NCBI GenBank assembly: GCA_018435665.1
Contig: JAHDND010000096.1
Span: 1-47,968, forward strand
Length of the DNA: 47,968 bases
Source of the DNA: Candidatus Thiosymbion sp.
GTDB taxonomy: Bacteria; Pseudomonadota; Gammaproteobacteria; Chromatiales; Chromatiaceae
Direction: 5' to 3'
Position 1 is the stretch's first letter. Each line of letters opens with the position of its first letter. A program made the position numbers and the translations under genes. This document shows, piece by piece, positions 25,859 to 34,553 of the stretch. The notes under the pieces were generated by a model. The model worked only from the letters and a program-made list of their open reading frames with translations. It was not told the origin of the DNA and did not search any database.

Positions 25859-26926
25859 ATGGAAGCTCAATCCGCGGTTTTAATCGGTACCTGGACCCTG
25901 GTCCTGCTCATCGCGGTGGCGCTGGCCTTCGACTTCATGAACGGGTTTCATGACGGGGCCAACTCCATCGCCACCATCGTCGCCACCGGGGCCATGACCC
26001 CCAAAATGGCAGTGCTCTTTGCCGCCTCCCTCAATTTCCTCGCCATCTGGGTCTTTCAGCTCAAGGTCGCGGCCACGGTCGGCAAGGGGGTGATCGATCC
26101 CTCCTTCGTGGATCACTACGTCATCTTCGGCTGTCTCAGCGGGGCCCTGTTCTGGAATATCGTCACCTGGTACTACGGCATCCCGTCCTCGTCCTCCCAT
26201 GCCCTGATCGGCGGCCTGGTGGGCGCCACCATCGCCAAGATCGGCGGCGGCGACGCCATCGTCTGGGGCAGCCTCTGGCAACTCAAGGGTCTCATCACCG
26301 TCCTCTGCTTCATCATCCTCTCGCCCCTCCTCGGCTTTCTGATCGGCGGCACCCTGCAGGTCCTCACCGCCTGGATCTTCCGTAATCAGACGCCGCACAA
26401 GGTTGGGCGATGGTTCCTGCGCGCCCAGATCGTCTCGGCCGGTATCTATTCCCTGGCCCATGGCGGTAACGACGCGCAGAAGACCATCGGCATCATCTGG
26501 CTTCTGCTGATCACCGCCGGGGCCGGGGCCGTGCCCCTGATCGGACATGAAGTGACCAAAGACGTTTCCACCTTGCCGATGTGGATAATCTATGCCTGCT
26601 ATGGCGCCATCGCCTGGGGCACCTATTTGGGTGGCTGGCGCATCGTCAAGACCATGGGCTCTAAGATTACCAAGCTGACCCCGGTCAGTGGCTCCAACGC
26701 CGCCCTCGGCGGAGGGATCACTCTGGGCCTGGCGACCATGGCCGGTATCCCGGTCTCCACCACCCACACTATCACCGGCTCCATCTTTGGCGTTGGCAGC
26801 ACCCGTGGCAAGTATGCCGTCCGCTGGGGGTTGGCGGGGCGCATCGTCATGGCCTGGGTGCTGACCATCCCGGCCAGCGGCCTGGTGGCCGGGATCTTCT
26901 GGTGGATCGGGACCAAGACTTTCTGA
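25859..26926 (+). CDS. pit: Low-affinity inorganic phosphate transporter, Pit family
   Basis: A 355-residue inner-membrane protein with about ten helices and the two inverted Pit signatures: FDFMNGFHDGANSIATIVAT near the N terminus, and SLAHGGNDAQKTIGII with GIPVSTTHTITGSIFGVG in the second half. It imports metal-phosphate with protons. Co-transcribed with the DUF47 gene. The length is that of the short bacterial Pit form (E. coli PitA has about 500), with a reduced central loop. Confidence 0.9.
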   Translation: MEAQSAVLIGTWTLVLLIAVALAFDFMNGFHDGANSIATIVATGAMTPKMAVLFAASLNFLAIWVFQLKVAATVGKGVIDPSFVDHYVIFGCLSGALFWNIVTWYYGIPSSSSHALIGGLVGATIAKIGGGDAIVWGSLWQLKGLITVLCFIILSPLLGFLIGGTLQVLTAWIFRNQTPHKVGRWFLRAQIVSAGIYSLAHGGNDAQKTIGIIWLLLITAGAGAVPLIGHEVTKDVSTLPMWIIYACYGAIAWGTYLGGWRIVKTMGSKITKLTPVSGSNAALGGGITLGLATMAGIPVSTTHTITGSIFGVGSTRGKYAVRWGLAGRIVMAWVLTIPASGLVAGIFWWIGTKTF

Positions 26927-26952
26927 GGCCAAATCCCGCTTAGCCGGCAGTG

Positions 26953-26970
26953 CCCGCCAGGGATGGCGGG
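26953..26970 (+). terminator. Hairpin after pit
   Basis: CCCGCCA, loop GGGA, TGGCGGG, nested inside an outer AGCCGG/CCGGCT pairing (26942 and about 26992). It begins 27 bp after the pit stop. No T tract follows, so it may be a weak or Rho-assisted terminator, or an mRNA end stabiliser. Confidence 0.45.
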
Positions 26971-27161
26971 GGTGTCAAACCCCGACGACCGGCTGAAGAG
27001 GTATCCTTTTGGTGAACGCCTCGGGCGGGGCCAGCGACTCCCCCAGCGTCAATCCCGTCCGGTGCGTTCACCACCTCCCCTTTTGGCGTTCTCCTGGCGG
27101 CGATAAGATAGCCGCTTCCCTCTGGCCCGCACTCGCCAGTCGTTGTATCCCGAGAGGCCTC

Positions 27162-28472
27162 ATGACCCTCTGCTGCCCGGTGGAATTCATCCTCTTTGCC
27201 CTGACCTTGCTGGGGGTGGCCGTCTTCCATCGCCACACCCTGCTGGTCGCCCTCTGTGGCTTGGGCCTCATTACCCTGTATAAACTGACCGTTACCGGCT
27301 TCGCCGCCGGCCCTGGCCTGCCAGGCCTGGCGCAGCACCTGGGCCACGAATGGGTCCTGCTCGTCAACCTGCTCGGGCTCCTCCTGGGCTTCGCCCTCCT
27401 CGCGCGCCATTTCGAGGACAGCCACCTCCCGCAACTCCTGCCGCGCTTCCTGCCGGTTGGCTGGCTGGGTGGCTTCACCCTTCTGGCCATCATCTTCCTG
27501 CTGTCGAGTTTCCTCGATAATATCGCCGCCGCCCTGATTGGCGGCACCATGGCCGCCGGGGTTTTCCGTTACCGGGTCCACATCGGTTATCTCGCGGCCA
27601 TCGTCGCCGCCTCCAACGCCGGCGGCTCGGGCAGCGTCCTGGGGGATACCACCACCACCATGATGTGGCTTTCGGGTATTCCGCCCCAGGAGGTCTTTCA
27701 CGCCTATATCGCCGCCGGCGTGGCCCTCCTGGTGTTCGGTCTGCCCGCCGCCCTCCAGCAGCACCGCTATCAGCCGGTCATGCGCGAAGTCCCGGCCGGC
27801 ATCCGGGTCGATTGGGCCCGCCTGGGGATCGTGGCGGCCATCCTGGCTGCGGCGGTGGTGACCAATCTCTTGCTCAACCTGCATTTCAAGGCACTGGGGG
27901 ACGACTTCCCCTTCCTAGGGGTCGCGGTCTGGGTCGTCCTCCTTGCCACCGCCCCCCTCCGCCAACCGGCCTGGCGTCTGCTCCCCGAGACCCTGAAGGG
28001 CAGCCTGTTCCTTCTGTCCCTGGTGGTGTGCGCCTCGATGATGCCGGTGGAGCGCCTACCCGCGGCCTCCTGGTATTCGGCCCTGACCCTGGGCTTCGTC
28101 TCCGCGATCTTCGACAACATCCCCCTGACCGCCCTCGCGCTTAAGCAAGGGGGGTTCGACTGGGGTCTGCTTGCCTACGCGGTCGGTTTCGGCGGCTCCC
28201 TGATGTGGTTCGGCAGCTCGGCGGGGGTGGCGCTGTCCAATCTCTACCCCCAGGCCAAGTCCGTGGGGTCCTGGCTGATCAAGGGCTGGCACCTCAGTCT
28301 GGCCTACGTGCTGGGGTTCTTTGCCCTGCTCTTGACCCTGGGCTGGCAGCCCCCGAATGCACCCGAGCCTGGTCCAGCCCCGGCGGACCGGGAGCAGGTT
28401 GTCGGATTCTTGTCATCCCACACAGCGAGTGCCGATCCTCAGGGGAACGGCCGGGAGGGTCAAAGGCCATGA
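27162..28472 (+). CDS. NhaD/ArsB-like ion transporter
   Basis: 436 residues from ATG 27162 with 11-12 membrane helices. The segments SSFLDNIAAALIGGTMAAG, ASNAGGSGSVLGDTTTTMMW and SAIFDNIPLTALAL place it in the ion-transporter superfamily (citrate/ArsB/NhaD-like), where the paired DN(I/x) helical breaks form the ion site. It is probably a sodium/proton antiporter or anion permease. An earlier in-frame ATG at 27009 would add about 50 residues of non-membrane sequence and is not favoured. The Usp gene overlaps its end by 4 bp. Confidence 0.8.
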   Translation: MTLCCPVEFILFALTLLGVAVFHRHTLLVALCGLGLITLYKLTVTGFAAGPGLPGLAQHLGHEWVLLVNLLGLLLGFALLARHFEDSHLPQLLPRFLPVGWLGGFTLLAIIFLLSSFLDNIAAALIGGTMAAGVFRYRVHIGYLAAIVAASNAGGSGSVLGDTTTTMMWLSGIPPQEVFHAYIAAGVALLVFGLPAALQQHRYQPVMREVPAGIRVDWARLGIVAAILAAAVVTNLLLNLHFKALGDDFPFLGVAVWVVLLATAPLRQPAWRLLPETLKGSLFLLSLVVCASMMPVERLPAASWYSALTLGFVSAIFDNIPLTALALKQGGFDWGLLAYAVGFGGSLMWFGSSAGVALSNLYPQAKSVGSWLIKGWHLSLAYVLGFFALLLTLGWQPPNAPEPGPAPADREQVVGFLSSHTASADPQGNGREGQRP

Positions 28473-28897
28473 AAGTGCTGATCCCCATCGATGGCTCGGC
28501 GTCCTCACGGCGGGCCGTGGAACAGGTATTGCGCCACGCCAGTCCAACCAGCCCCCCCGAGATCCATCTCCTGCACGTCTGTGTCCCGATAGAGGCCTGG
28601 GAGGTCCGTCGCTTTCTGACCTCCGAGGAGATCGCCGAGATCCAGTACCAGGAGGGCATGCTAGAACTTCAGGCCTGCCGGGAGTTGCTCGATGCGGCAG
28701 GGGTACCCTATCGCTTTCGGGTGCTGGTCGGGGATGGCGAGGTGGCCGAGGCGATCAGCGACTACGCCGATGAGTATGGCTGCGACCTGATTGTGATGGG
28801 CACCCACGGCCGGACCGGCATCGGTCACCTGCTCCTGGGTTCGGTGGCCTCCGCGGTGGTGCATCTGGCCCGGGTGCCCGTCACCCTGGTGAAGTAG
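28469..28897 (+). CDS. Universal stress protein (UspA family, ATP-binding type)
   Basis: 142 residues, starting MKVLIPIDGSASSRRAVEQV and ending with the nucleotide loop MGTHGRTGIGHLLLGSVASA, which fits the G-2x-G-9x-G(S/T) ATP-binding pattern. It overlaps the end of the NhaD-like transporter gene (ATGA), so the two are coupled; Usp domains often modulate or accompany ion transporters. The start has GGAGGG upstream. Confidence 0.88.
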   Translation: MKVLIPIDGSASSRRAVEQVLRHASPTSPPEIHLLHVCVPIEAWEVRRFLTSEEIAEIQYQEGMLELQACRELLDAAGVPYRFRVLVGDGEVAEAISDYADEYGCDLIVMGTHGRTGIGHLLLGSVASAVVHLARVPVTLVK

Positions 28898-28963
28898 TCA
28901 GGGCTCCCGAACCAGAGAAGGGACGGGTAGGGAAGGCGAGACCGATAGAGGCCAGGGCGCATC

Positions 28964-29581
28964 TCAGACCGGCGGGACGAGGACCTCGATACCCTCGGCC
29001 GCCAGCATGGCGACTAGCCGGATCAGTGGCAAGCCGACCAGGGCGCTGGGGTCGTCCCCGGTCAGCCGGCGGAAGAGGGCGATGCCCAGCCCCTCGGACT
29101 TGAAACTGCCGGCACAGTTGAAGGGGCGTTCCCGGTCCACATAGCCGGCAATCTGCGCCGGGCTCAGGGGGCGGAACTCGACCCGAAAGGGTTCCCGGCC
29201 GACCTGGGCGTGACCGCTGGCGCTGTTGAGCAGGCAGAGCCCCGTCTCGAAGACGACGGCCTGCCCCGCGGCACGGCTGAGCTGGGCGATGGCCCCCTCG
29301 CGGTTCCCGGGCTTGCCGAGGATCTGGTCATCGACGCAGGCCACCTGGTCCGAGCCGATGATCAGGGCCGCGGGAAAGACTGCCGCCGCCGCCCGGGCCT
29401 TGGCCTCCGCCAGACGCTGCACCAAGGCTTGGGGCCTCTCCCCCGGGAGACGGGATTCGTCGACCTCTGGCGCCAGGGTCTGAAAGGGCAGGCCCAGCCG
29501 TTGCAAGAGCTCTCGCCGATAGGGCGAGGTGGAGGCGAGCACCAGGGGGAGCGAGGTGACGTCAGGCGCGGCTGGGGTCAT
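28964..29581 (-). CDS. Maf-family nucleotide pyrophosphatase (YceF subfamily)
   Basis: 205 residues with the Maf motifs LVLASTSPYRRELLQRL, IIGSDQVACVDDQILGKP and FNCAGSFKSEGLGIALF. YceF-type Maf proteins hydrolyse modified nucleotides such as 7-methyl-GTP, cleaning the pool. The AGSFKSEGLG segment favours YceF over the YhdE subtype. It ends convergent with the Usp gene and lies downstream of ndk on the same strand, giving a small nucleotide-metabolism pair. Confidence 0.88.
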   Translation of the reverse strand: MTPAAPDVTSLPLVLASTSPYRRELLQRLGLPFQTLAPEVDESRLPGERPQALVQRLAEAKARAAAAVFPAALIIGSDQVACVDDQILGKPGNREGAIAQLSRAAGQAVVFETGLCLLNSASGHAQVGREPFRVEFRPLSPAQIAGYVDRERPFNCAGSFKSEGLGIALFRRLTGDDPSALVGLPLIRLVAMLAAEGIEVLVPPV

Positions 29582-29641
29582 GGGCGAGGTAAGGGAGAGG
29601 ACAGGACCGGCGAAAGGGGCGTGGAACTCAGTCGGATCGGC

Positions 29642-30070
29642 TTAGCGGGTCCGCGCGCAGATGCCTTCGGGGAAGAAGAAGGCGATCTCGACAGCGGCGG
29701 TATCCGGCCCATCAGACCCATGCACCGCATTCTCGGTGACTTCCTGGGCGAAGTCGGCGCGGATGGTGCCGGGGGCGGCCTTCTTGGGATCGGTGGCGCC
29801 CATCAGCTCGCGATTGCGGGCAATGGCGTTCTCGCCCTCCAGGACCTGCACCATGATGGGACCGGAGGTCATGAAGTCGATCAGTTCGCCGAAGAAGGGG
29901 CGCTCCTGGTGCACGGCATAGAAGGCCGCCGCCTGTTCGCGGCTGAGGTGCAGCATGCGGGCGGCGACGATGCGCAGGCCACCCTGCTCGAAGCGCTGGT
30001 AGATGGCACCGATGTGATTCTTGGCGACGGCGTCGGGCTTGATGATGGAAAAGGTGCGTTCGATGGCCAT
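29642..30070 (-). CDS. ndk: Nucleoside diphosphate kinase
   Basis: 142 residues: [42 protein letters not shown]-like [10 protein letters not shown], and the active-site histidine in [12 protein letters not shown]. It transfers the gamma phosphate among NDPs and NTPs through phospho-histidine. Length is normal for the tetrameric bacterial enzyme. The start follows a purine-rich CCCCGCCCC-poor leader, with only a weak ribosome site visible. Confidence 0.93.
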   Translation of the reverse strand: MAIERTFSIIKPDAVAKNHIGAIYQRFEQGGLRIVAARMLHLSREQAAAFYAVHQERPFFGELIDFMTSGPIMVQVLEGENAIARNRELMGATDPKKAAPGTIRADFAQEVTENAVHGSDGPDTAAVEIAFFFPEGICARTR

Positions 30071-30214
30071 GGGGCGGGGACTACCTAGAACGAAAAGAAT
30101 AAGGAAGGCCAGTTTAGAGCCTCACCTGGCGAGTGGCAATCGCGGTCCGGTTGCTTGGGTGCGATCGAAGTTGATGCCTCAGGGCCGCCTGAAGCGCGGT
30201 GCCGGTCAGCACGC

Positions 30215-30440
30215 CGGTCACCAGCATGCATGTTACGGAAGGGGAAGACCTGGAAGATCTCCTTCAGCCGCACCTACCCAGCGGGGATGGTAGTGGGGAA
30301 TCCCCCGGCATTGACCAGGTCGACCTGGGCCCCGCTGGACTCCCGCGCCAGGTCCGCCACGAGGTCGCCGAAGGGGGCCCCGGTCATCTGGTGCGAGGGG
30401 GCTTTTTTTGCCTGCTCCAGACGCCCCAAGGCCAGCCATC
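30215..30440 (-). pseudogene. 5'-nucleotidase (UshA-like) C-terminal fragment with in-frame stop
   Basis: The minus strand reads LVADLARESSGAQVDLVNAG, then GFPTTIPAG, a TAG stop, then VRLKEIFQVFPFRN. This matches the C-terminal domain of 5'-nucleotidases (TGADIALVNGGG...IPAG.I....V..VLPFGN). The stop, the absence of the metallophosphatase domain, and the loss of frame after RNMHA show a decayed remnant. It lies on the chromosome side of the integrated element, between ndk and the left att copy. Confidence 0.65.
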
Positions 30441-30757
30441 GCTAGCGTCCCAAGAGGATCTGCAAGGCGTCCTCACGGCTTGCGGGAGTCAGGGTAGGGG
30501 GTCAGGTTGGGGCGACGATTGGATGGAGGGGAAAGCCTGGCCAGGGTTAGGATGAGCGGCTGGTGGTCGGGGTGAAGGTTACGAGAGGCATCATCGGTGA
30601 CGCCTTCGATTACTGGCGATACGATCAGAACATACCATGGTCCTGAAGGTCGGTCAGGGGCGGATGCAAATCAGTCTGTCACAATCCTGTCCCCAAGAGC
30701 CCCAAAAAAATATAAAAAACCAGGGGTTTAACCTGGCCTAACTGCTTGTTTTTATGG
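30441..30757. other. Intergenic region left of the integrated element
   Basis: No gene is seen. The only clear structure is the minus-strand terminator at 30713-30736 near its right end. Confidence 0.5.
30713..30736 (-). terminator. Rho-independent terminator, probably the original tRNA-Ile2 terminator
   Basis: On the minus strand CCAGG, loop TTAAACC, CCTGG is followed by six T and more A/T. It lies 22 bp beyond the left 45-bp tRNA copy. Because the tRNA reads leftward, this is where its terminator would have stood before the element inserted. Confidence 0.7.
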
Positions 30758-30802
30758 TGGGCCGTCAGGGATTTGAACCCCGGACCAAGGGATTATGAGT
30801 CC
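30758..30802 (-). repeat. Left attachment copy (3' part of tRNA-Ile2)
   Basis: 45 bp identical to 41546-41590, covering the tRNA from discriminator base to anticodon stem. It stops at 30803 (G where the intact tRNA has C) and lacks the D arm and 5' acceptor strand, so it is not a functional tRNA. It marks the distal junction of the element. Confidence 0.93.
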
Positions 30803-30829
30803 GGATTCAGTCTCCCCCGCGAAATTCTG

Positions 30830-31029
30830 ATAGTCCCATCGAAACATGATAAAGCCCTATTATTTATTGCAATCTCAGGGTTTCCCCGCTAACATCATAC
30901 CCGACGAATCCCGCTGGAATTGGCCCAAAATCGGGCATTTTCCCCGCCCAAAGTTTCCCCAGGGTTTCCCCGCTTTGGGTCCTAAAACAGAGGGATAAGG
31001 GGGGAGGGAGTCTCCCAAAGTTTCCCCAG
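30830..31029 (+). promoter_or_regulatory. Left arm: putative integrase/excisionase binding repeats
   Basis: Repeats between the att core and the integrase gene: ATAGTCCCAT at 30830-30839, GGGTTTCCCCGCTA at 30878-30891, a 25-bp block at 30950-30974 (AAAGTTTCCCCAGGG then TTTCCCCGCT), and AAAGTTTCCCCAG at 31017-31029. The first and third are also found beside the right att copy, which is the pattern expected for integrase arm sites. Confidence 0.6.
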
Positions 31030-31140
31030 AAGGCCGCAAGCCCATGGGAAGGACAAGGGAATATCGTCAGGAAATGCCCCCGGACCCGCCGCTAACGGGG
31101 CCGAGGGCACCATCACCGCACCTGTTACGGAGGCCCGGCA

Positions 31141-32601
31141 ATGGCTACCCCCTATTGTAACTTTTCGGAAAAGGCCCTTGAGCTGTGGGTTACGGAGACC
31201 CTGGAAGCCTTCGCCGCCGATCCGGCAAGCATCCCCGCGGAAGGGGAGGCATCCCTTGCGGATCGGGGCGGGAAAGGCAGTGTGCCAGGCTTGCGGCTGC
31301 GCCTGAGACTGCGCAAGGAGGAGGGCCGCTTTTCCCTTGAGGCCCCCTGGTTGGCCTTCTATCTGGTCCGCAAGATCGGGGGCAAGATGCGGAACCGCCG
31401 CATTGGGGACCGCGCTACCTACACCGTGGAAATGGCCCGTGAGAAGGCCCTAGCGGAAGCCCGCGACCTGGCCAAGGGGATAGACCGCATTGAGGAGCGC
31501 CGCAAGGAGGAGGGCGCCCGTAAGGCCCTGAGCCTGACCTATCGGGAGGCCCTGGAGGAGCATATCCGGCTGAGCGACCTGGCCCCCGCCACCCTGGCCA
31601 AGTATCGCAATTCCCTAACCACCACCTTTCGCGCCTATGCGGATCGCCCCCTGGTGGACCTGACCCCGGAAGTCTGCCGCGCCCTGCACAAGGCCCGGAG
31701 CGAAGCAAGCCCGGCCCGAGCGGACCAAGACTTTAGGGTTTTGCGCCTGACGTGGAATACCGCCCGCGAGCTGGTCCTGAGCCCCGAGGGGGAGCCGCTA
31801 CTCCCACCCAACCCCGTCCCCCTGGCCCTGAACAAGCGCCGCGCCGCCGGCCGCAGTAAGGCCGCTTGGAACAATGTCCCCCGCCGCCAAAGCATCATCC
31901 CCGAGGCCAGGCTACCGGACTGGTTCGCCGCCCTGGAAGCGATCCGCCAGGAAAGCGCCACCACCGGAGTAGCCCGCCGCATCTGTGACCTGTTGGAGGC
32001 CCTGACCCTGACCGGCCTGAGGCGGAATGAACTGGCCAAGCTGGAATGGTCCGCCGTGGATTTTGGCATGGGCGCCCTGAAGATTCCCGCCGCCCTGGGC
32101 AAGAATCGCCGCCCCCTGATTCGCCCTATCACCCGCCATCTGGAAGCCCTGCTTAAGCGCCGTCAGGCTGAGCGCCACCTATTCCCCGATTCCCCCCTGA
32201 TCTGGCCCGGCCGCTTTGCGGATCATCGCCCGATCAATGACCCGCGGGACGTGCTGGCCATGGTTGCCGAAAAGACTGGCCTGACCGTGTTGGCCCATGA
32301 CCTGAGGCGGGTTTATGCGAGCGCCGCCGTACTGTGCGACGTGCCACAACTGGCGATTAAGCGCCTGTTGAATCACCTGACCAATGCGGAGGAAGTGACC
32401 GAGGGCTATCAAGTCTTGAGCCTTGACGCCCTGCGGGCCTATTCACAACGGATTGAGGATCGGATATTGGGCCTGACTGACCAGAGCCAGGCCGCGGGAT
32501 CGGATCGCCTATTGGCGGGTTTATTGGAGGAGCTGGGGGAGGATGAAAAGCGAAAGCTGATATTCGACCTGGCTGCCCGCCGCCTTGAGAGGGCCGCCTA
32601 A
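31141..32601 (+). CDS. int: Tyrosine recombinase integrase of the element
   Basis: 486 residues. The N-terminal part is an arm-binding/DUF4102-like segment (KIGGKMRNRRIGDRATYTVE). A SAM-like core-binding domain (TYREALEEHIRLSDLAPATL) follows, then the catalytic domain with R294 in TGLRRNELAKLEW, H386xxR389 in AHDLRRVYAS, H412 in LLNHLTN and the probable nucleophile Y423 in EGYQVLS. It cuts and joins the tRNA att sites. GGAGG lies 8 bp before the ATG. It is next to the truncated att copy and transcribed inward. Length is at the upper end for phage P4-type integrases. The following gene begins on the base after its stop. Confidence 0.92.
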   Translation: MATPYCNFSEKALELWVTETLEAFAADPASIPAEGEASLADRGGKGSVPGLRLRLRLRKEEGRFSLEAPWLAFYLVRKIGGKMRNRRIGDRATYTVEMAREKALAEARDLAKGIDRIEERRKEEGARKALSLTYREALEEHIRLSDLAPATLAKYRNSLTTTFRAYADRPLVDLTPEVCRALHKARSEASPARADQDFRVLRLTWNTARELVLSPEGEPLLPPNPVPLALNKRRAAGRSKAAWNNVPRRQSIIPEARLPDWFAALEAIRQESATTGVARRICDLLEALTLTGLRRNELAKLEWSAVDFGMGALKIPAALGKNRRPLIRPITRHLEALLKRRQAERHLFPDSPLIWPGRFADHRPINDPRDVLAMVAEKTGLTVLAHDLRRVYASAAVLCDVPQLAIKRLLNHLTNAEEVTEGYQVLSLDALRAYSQRIEDRILGLTDQSQAAGSDRLLAGLLEELGEDEKRKLIFDLAARRLERAA

Positions 32602-33243
32602 ATGGCCAAGCCCGATTATGCGATGTGGGATCGCTTTGATGAATTCAGCCTGACTGAGGCCGCCAGTTTGTGTTGCGACATTGAGCCGGAAAATTGGGTA
32701 GGCTTGCATAGCTCCCCGCAATACAACCCCATGCCGCCAGCCATTGGGGCTATGGCAAAGACCCTTAACGCCGAACCCTGGAAAAAGGTCCTGAGGAAGC
32801 AAATTCTCATTACCCGCGAAAGCTATGACGGCTGGCTAAACATCTCCCACCCGGCCCGGTATCGGGAGGAAGTCACCATCACCTTCCCCCGCGCCGCCCT
32901 GCGGGCATGGGCCGAACGAACCGGCCGCCTGGCTGACATGCCTTTCCTGCTGAACCCCGAGGAACGGCAAGCCCCCCCTAAGCCTGGCCCCGTCGCCCTG
33001 CGGGCCGATGCGAGCGCGAACCTTAACGCCCTGGTTGGATTGCTGACATTGGCCCTGGTCAAGCGCGGAGGGCCAGGCTTCCGCCAGACGATACAGGGGC
33101 GGGAGGGTCCGAACCTGTCCGCCGTGGCCAAGGAGCTTCAAGAGCTGGCCAATGAAAAGGGCATTGATACCACCGGCCTGAGCTTCAAAAGCCTGACGGA
33201 TCGCCTAAACGCTGGCCAGGCTGAACTTGAGGAGCGCCGCTAA
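32602..33243 (+). CDS. Hypothetical protein of the element, coupled to integrase
   Basis: 213 residues starting immediately after the integrase stop codon. The N-terminal part (DRFDEFSLTEAASLCCDIEP) looks like a globular domain also seen in proteins next to integrases. The middle contains a charged AALRAWAERTGRLADMPFLL stretch, and the C terminus is helical with KELQELANEKGIDTTGLSFK. I do not recognise a named family. Its position makes a role in integration control, excision or DNA binding plausible, but nothing catalytic is visible. Confidence 0.65.
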   Translation: MAKPDYAMWDRFDEFSLTEAASLCCDIEPENWVGLHSSPQYNPMPPAIGAMAKTLNAEPWKKVLRKQILITRESYDGWLNISHPARYREEVTITFPRAALRAWAERTGRLADMPFLLNPEERQAPPKPGPVALRADASANLNALVGLLTLALVKRGGPGFRQTIQGREGPNLSAVAKELQELANEKGIDTTGLSFKSLTDRLNAGQAELEERR

Positions 33244-33319
33244 AGCAAGCCTGATCTTGCCACCCCCTGGGGCTGCCACCGGGAGCCCCTTCCCCGACCG
33301 TGACTTATCCCCGCCGCTC

Positions 33320-33361
33320 GGCAAGTTACCGAACTTGCCAACCGGCAAATTGCAACTTCAA
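33320..33361. promoter_or_regulatory. Inverted-repeat operator candidate before the Xis-like gene
   Basis: A perfect inverted repeat, GGCAAGTT-ACCG-AACTTGCC (33320-33339), is followed by a degenerate second copy, GGCAAATT-GC-AACTTCAA (33344-33361). There is no T tract, so it is more likely a repressor or activator site controlling the xis-exo-ssb-rep operon than a terminator. Confidence 0.5.
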
Positions 33362-33433
33362 CACTAAACCCCCGCCCATGCTGAAAATTTCTCCCGACCC
33401 CGGCAATCCCTGCCGGTCTACGGAGAAATTCCC

Positions 33434-33724
33434 ATGTCCGATCTTACCCCGGCCGAACTTCCCCCCTTGGCCGCCGCCCTTCGCCGTTATGAGGGCATCC
33501 CCCCCGAGCAAGTCCGCCTGACCACCGAGGAAGCCGCCCCCGTCCTGGGAGTGAAGCCCAAGACACTTGAGGGCTGGCGAGTGGCCGGCAAGGGTCCCGC
33601 CTTCTGCAAGGTTGGGCGCCGCTGTACCTACCGGCTGGCGGACCTGCTGAGCTTCATGGACGGGGCCAGGTTCACCAACACCCGCGAAGCCAAGACCGCC
33701 CGCCGTGGGAGGGCCTTCGCATGA
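33434..33724 (+). CDS. AlpA/Xis-like MerR-type helix-turn-helix protein
   Basis: 96 residues with a winged-helix excisionase-type core: LTTEEAAPVLGVKPKTLEGW, then RVAGKGPAFCKVGRRCTYRLADLLSFM. Such proteins direct excision by bending att DNA or activate integrase transcription (AlpA of P4-like elements). It opens a tightly packed operon; its stop overlaps the exonuclease start (ATGA). A CGGAGAA ribosome site precedes the ATG. Whether it acts as Xis, a transcriptional activator or a replication initiator cannot be told from sequence. Confidence 0.75.
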   Translation: MSDLTPAELPPLAAALRRYEGIPPEQVRLTTEEAAPVLGVKPKTLEGWRVAGKGPAFCKVGRRCTYRLADLLSFMDGARFTNTREAKTARRGRAFA

Positions 33725-34551
33725 TCGGCTTTCACCCCGACTTGGCCTTTCCGGACTACCTGGCCCTTGATCGCCTGAGCCCGTCCGGGGCCAAGGTCCT
33801 GACCCGGAGCCCGGCCCATTACCGCCACCACCGGGACCACCCACCCACCGAAACCCCCGCCCTGCGGATCGGCAAGGCCCTGCATAGCCTGGCCCTGGAA
33901 GGCCGCGCCGCCTTCGACCGGGCCTTTGCCGTGGAGCCCAAAGCGGACGGACGGACCAGGGAAGGCAAGGCGATCAAGGCCGCCTTCGCTGAGTCCGCGG
34001 AGGGGAAAACCATCATCACCGCCAGCGAGGCGGAACTTGTGGAGGGCATGGCCGCGGGCATCCTGGCCCATCCCTTGGCACCGGCCCTGATTGAAGGGGG
34101 CACCCCGGAGCTTTCCCTGATCTGGGATGACCTCGAGACCGGCGCCCCGTGCAAGGGGAGGGCGGACCTGGCCCGGCTGGCGGACGGCTGCCTGTTGGAC
34201 CTCAAGACCGCCTTGAGCGCCGCCCCCGGAGACTTCGCCCGGAGCGTCCTGGCCTATGGGTATCACTGCCAGGGCGCCGCCTATGAGAGCGGCTGCAAGG
34301 CCCTAGGGGCGGAGATTCGGGATTTCCTGTTCCTGACCGTGGAGAAGAGCCCCCCTTTCCTGGCCGCCGTGTATCGGCTGCCTGATTCGTTCCTCGAACT
34401 TGGCCGCCGCCAATGGGCCGCCGCCTGCCGGACCTTTGCCGAGTGTCGGGAGCGGGATGCTTGGCCAGGCTACGCGCCCGGTATCACGGAGCTGGAATTG
34501 CCCCGCTGGGCATGGACTTACGAAAACACCGACGAAACCCCGGAGAACTGA
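33721..34551 (+). CDS. RecE/RecB-like PD-(D/E)XK exonuclease (DUF3799 type)
   Basis: 276 residues starting inside the xis-like stop codon. Family signatures are LSPSGAKVLTRSPAHYRHHR, RIGKALHSLALEG, the metal-binding core GRADLARLADGCLLDLKT (catalytic D, D, K) and the QGAAYESG Q-x3-Y helix that follows. These are 5'-3' double-strand exonucleases of phage recombination systems, making single-stranded ends for an annealing protein. The next gene encodes a single-strand-binding-like partner rather than RecT or Bet. Confidence 0.85.
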   Translation: MIGFHPDLAFPDYLALDRLSPSGAKVLTRSPAHYRHHRDHPPTETPALRIGKALHSLALEGRAAFDRAFAVEPKADGRTREGKAIKAAFAESAEGKTIITASEAELVEGMAAGILAHPLAPALIEGGTPELSLIWDDLETGAPCKGRADLARLADGCLLDLKTALSAAPGDFARSVLAYGYHCQGAAYESGCKALGAEIRDFLFLTVEKSPPFLAAVYRLPDSFLELGRRQWAAACRTFAECRERDAWPGYAPGITELELPRWAWTYENTDETPEN

Positions 34552-34553
34552 AA

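Noticed and set aside
30758..30802. A second tRNA-Ile gene at the left end
   Set aside because: Only the 3' 45 nt are present; the D arm and 5' acceptor strand are missing, so it is an att copy.
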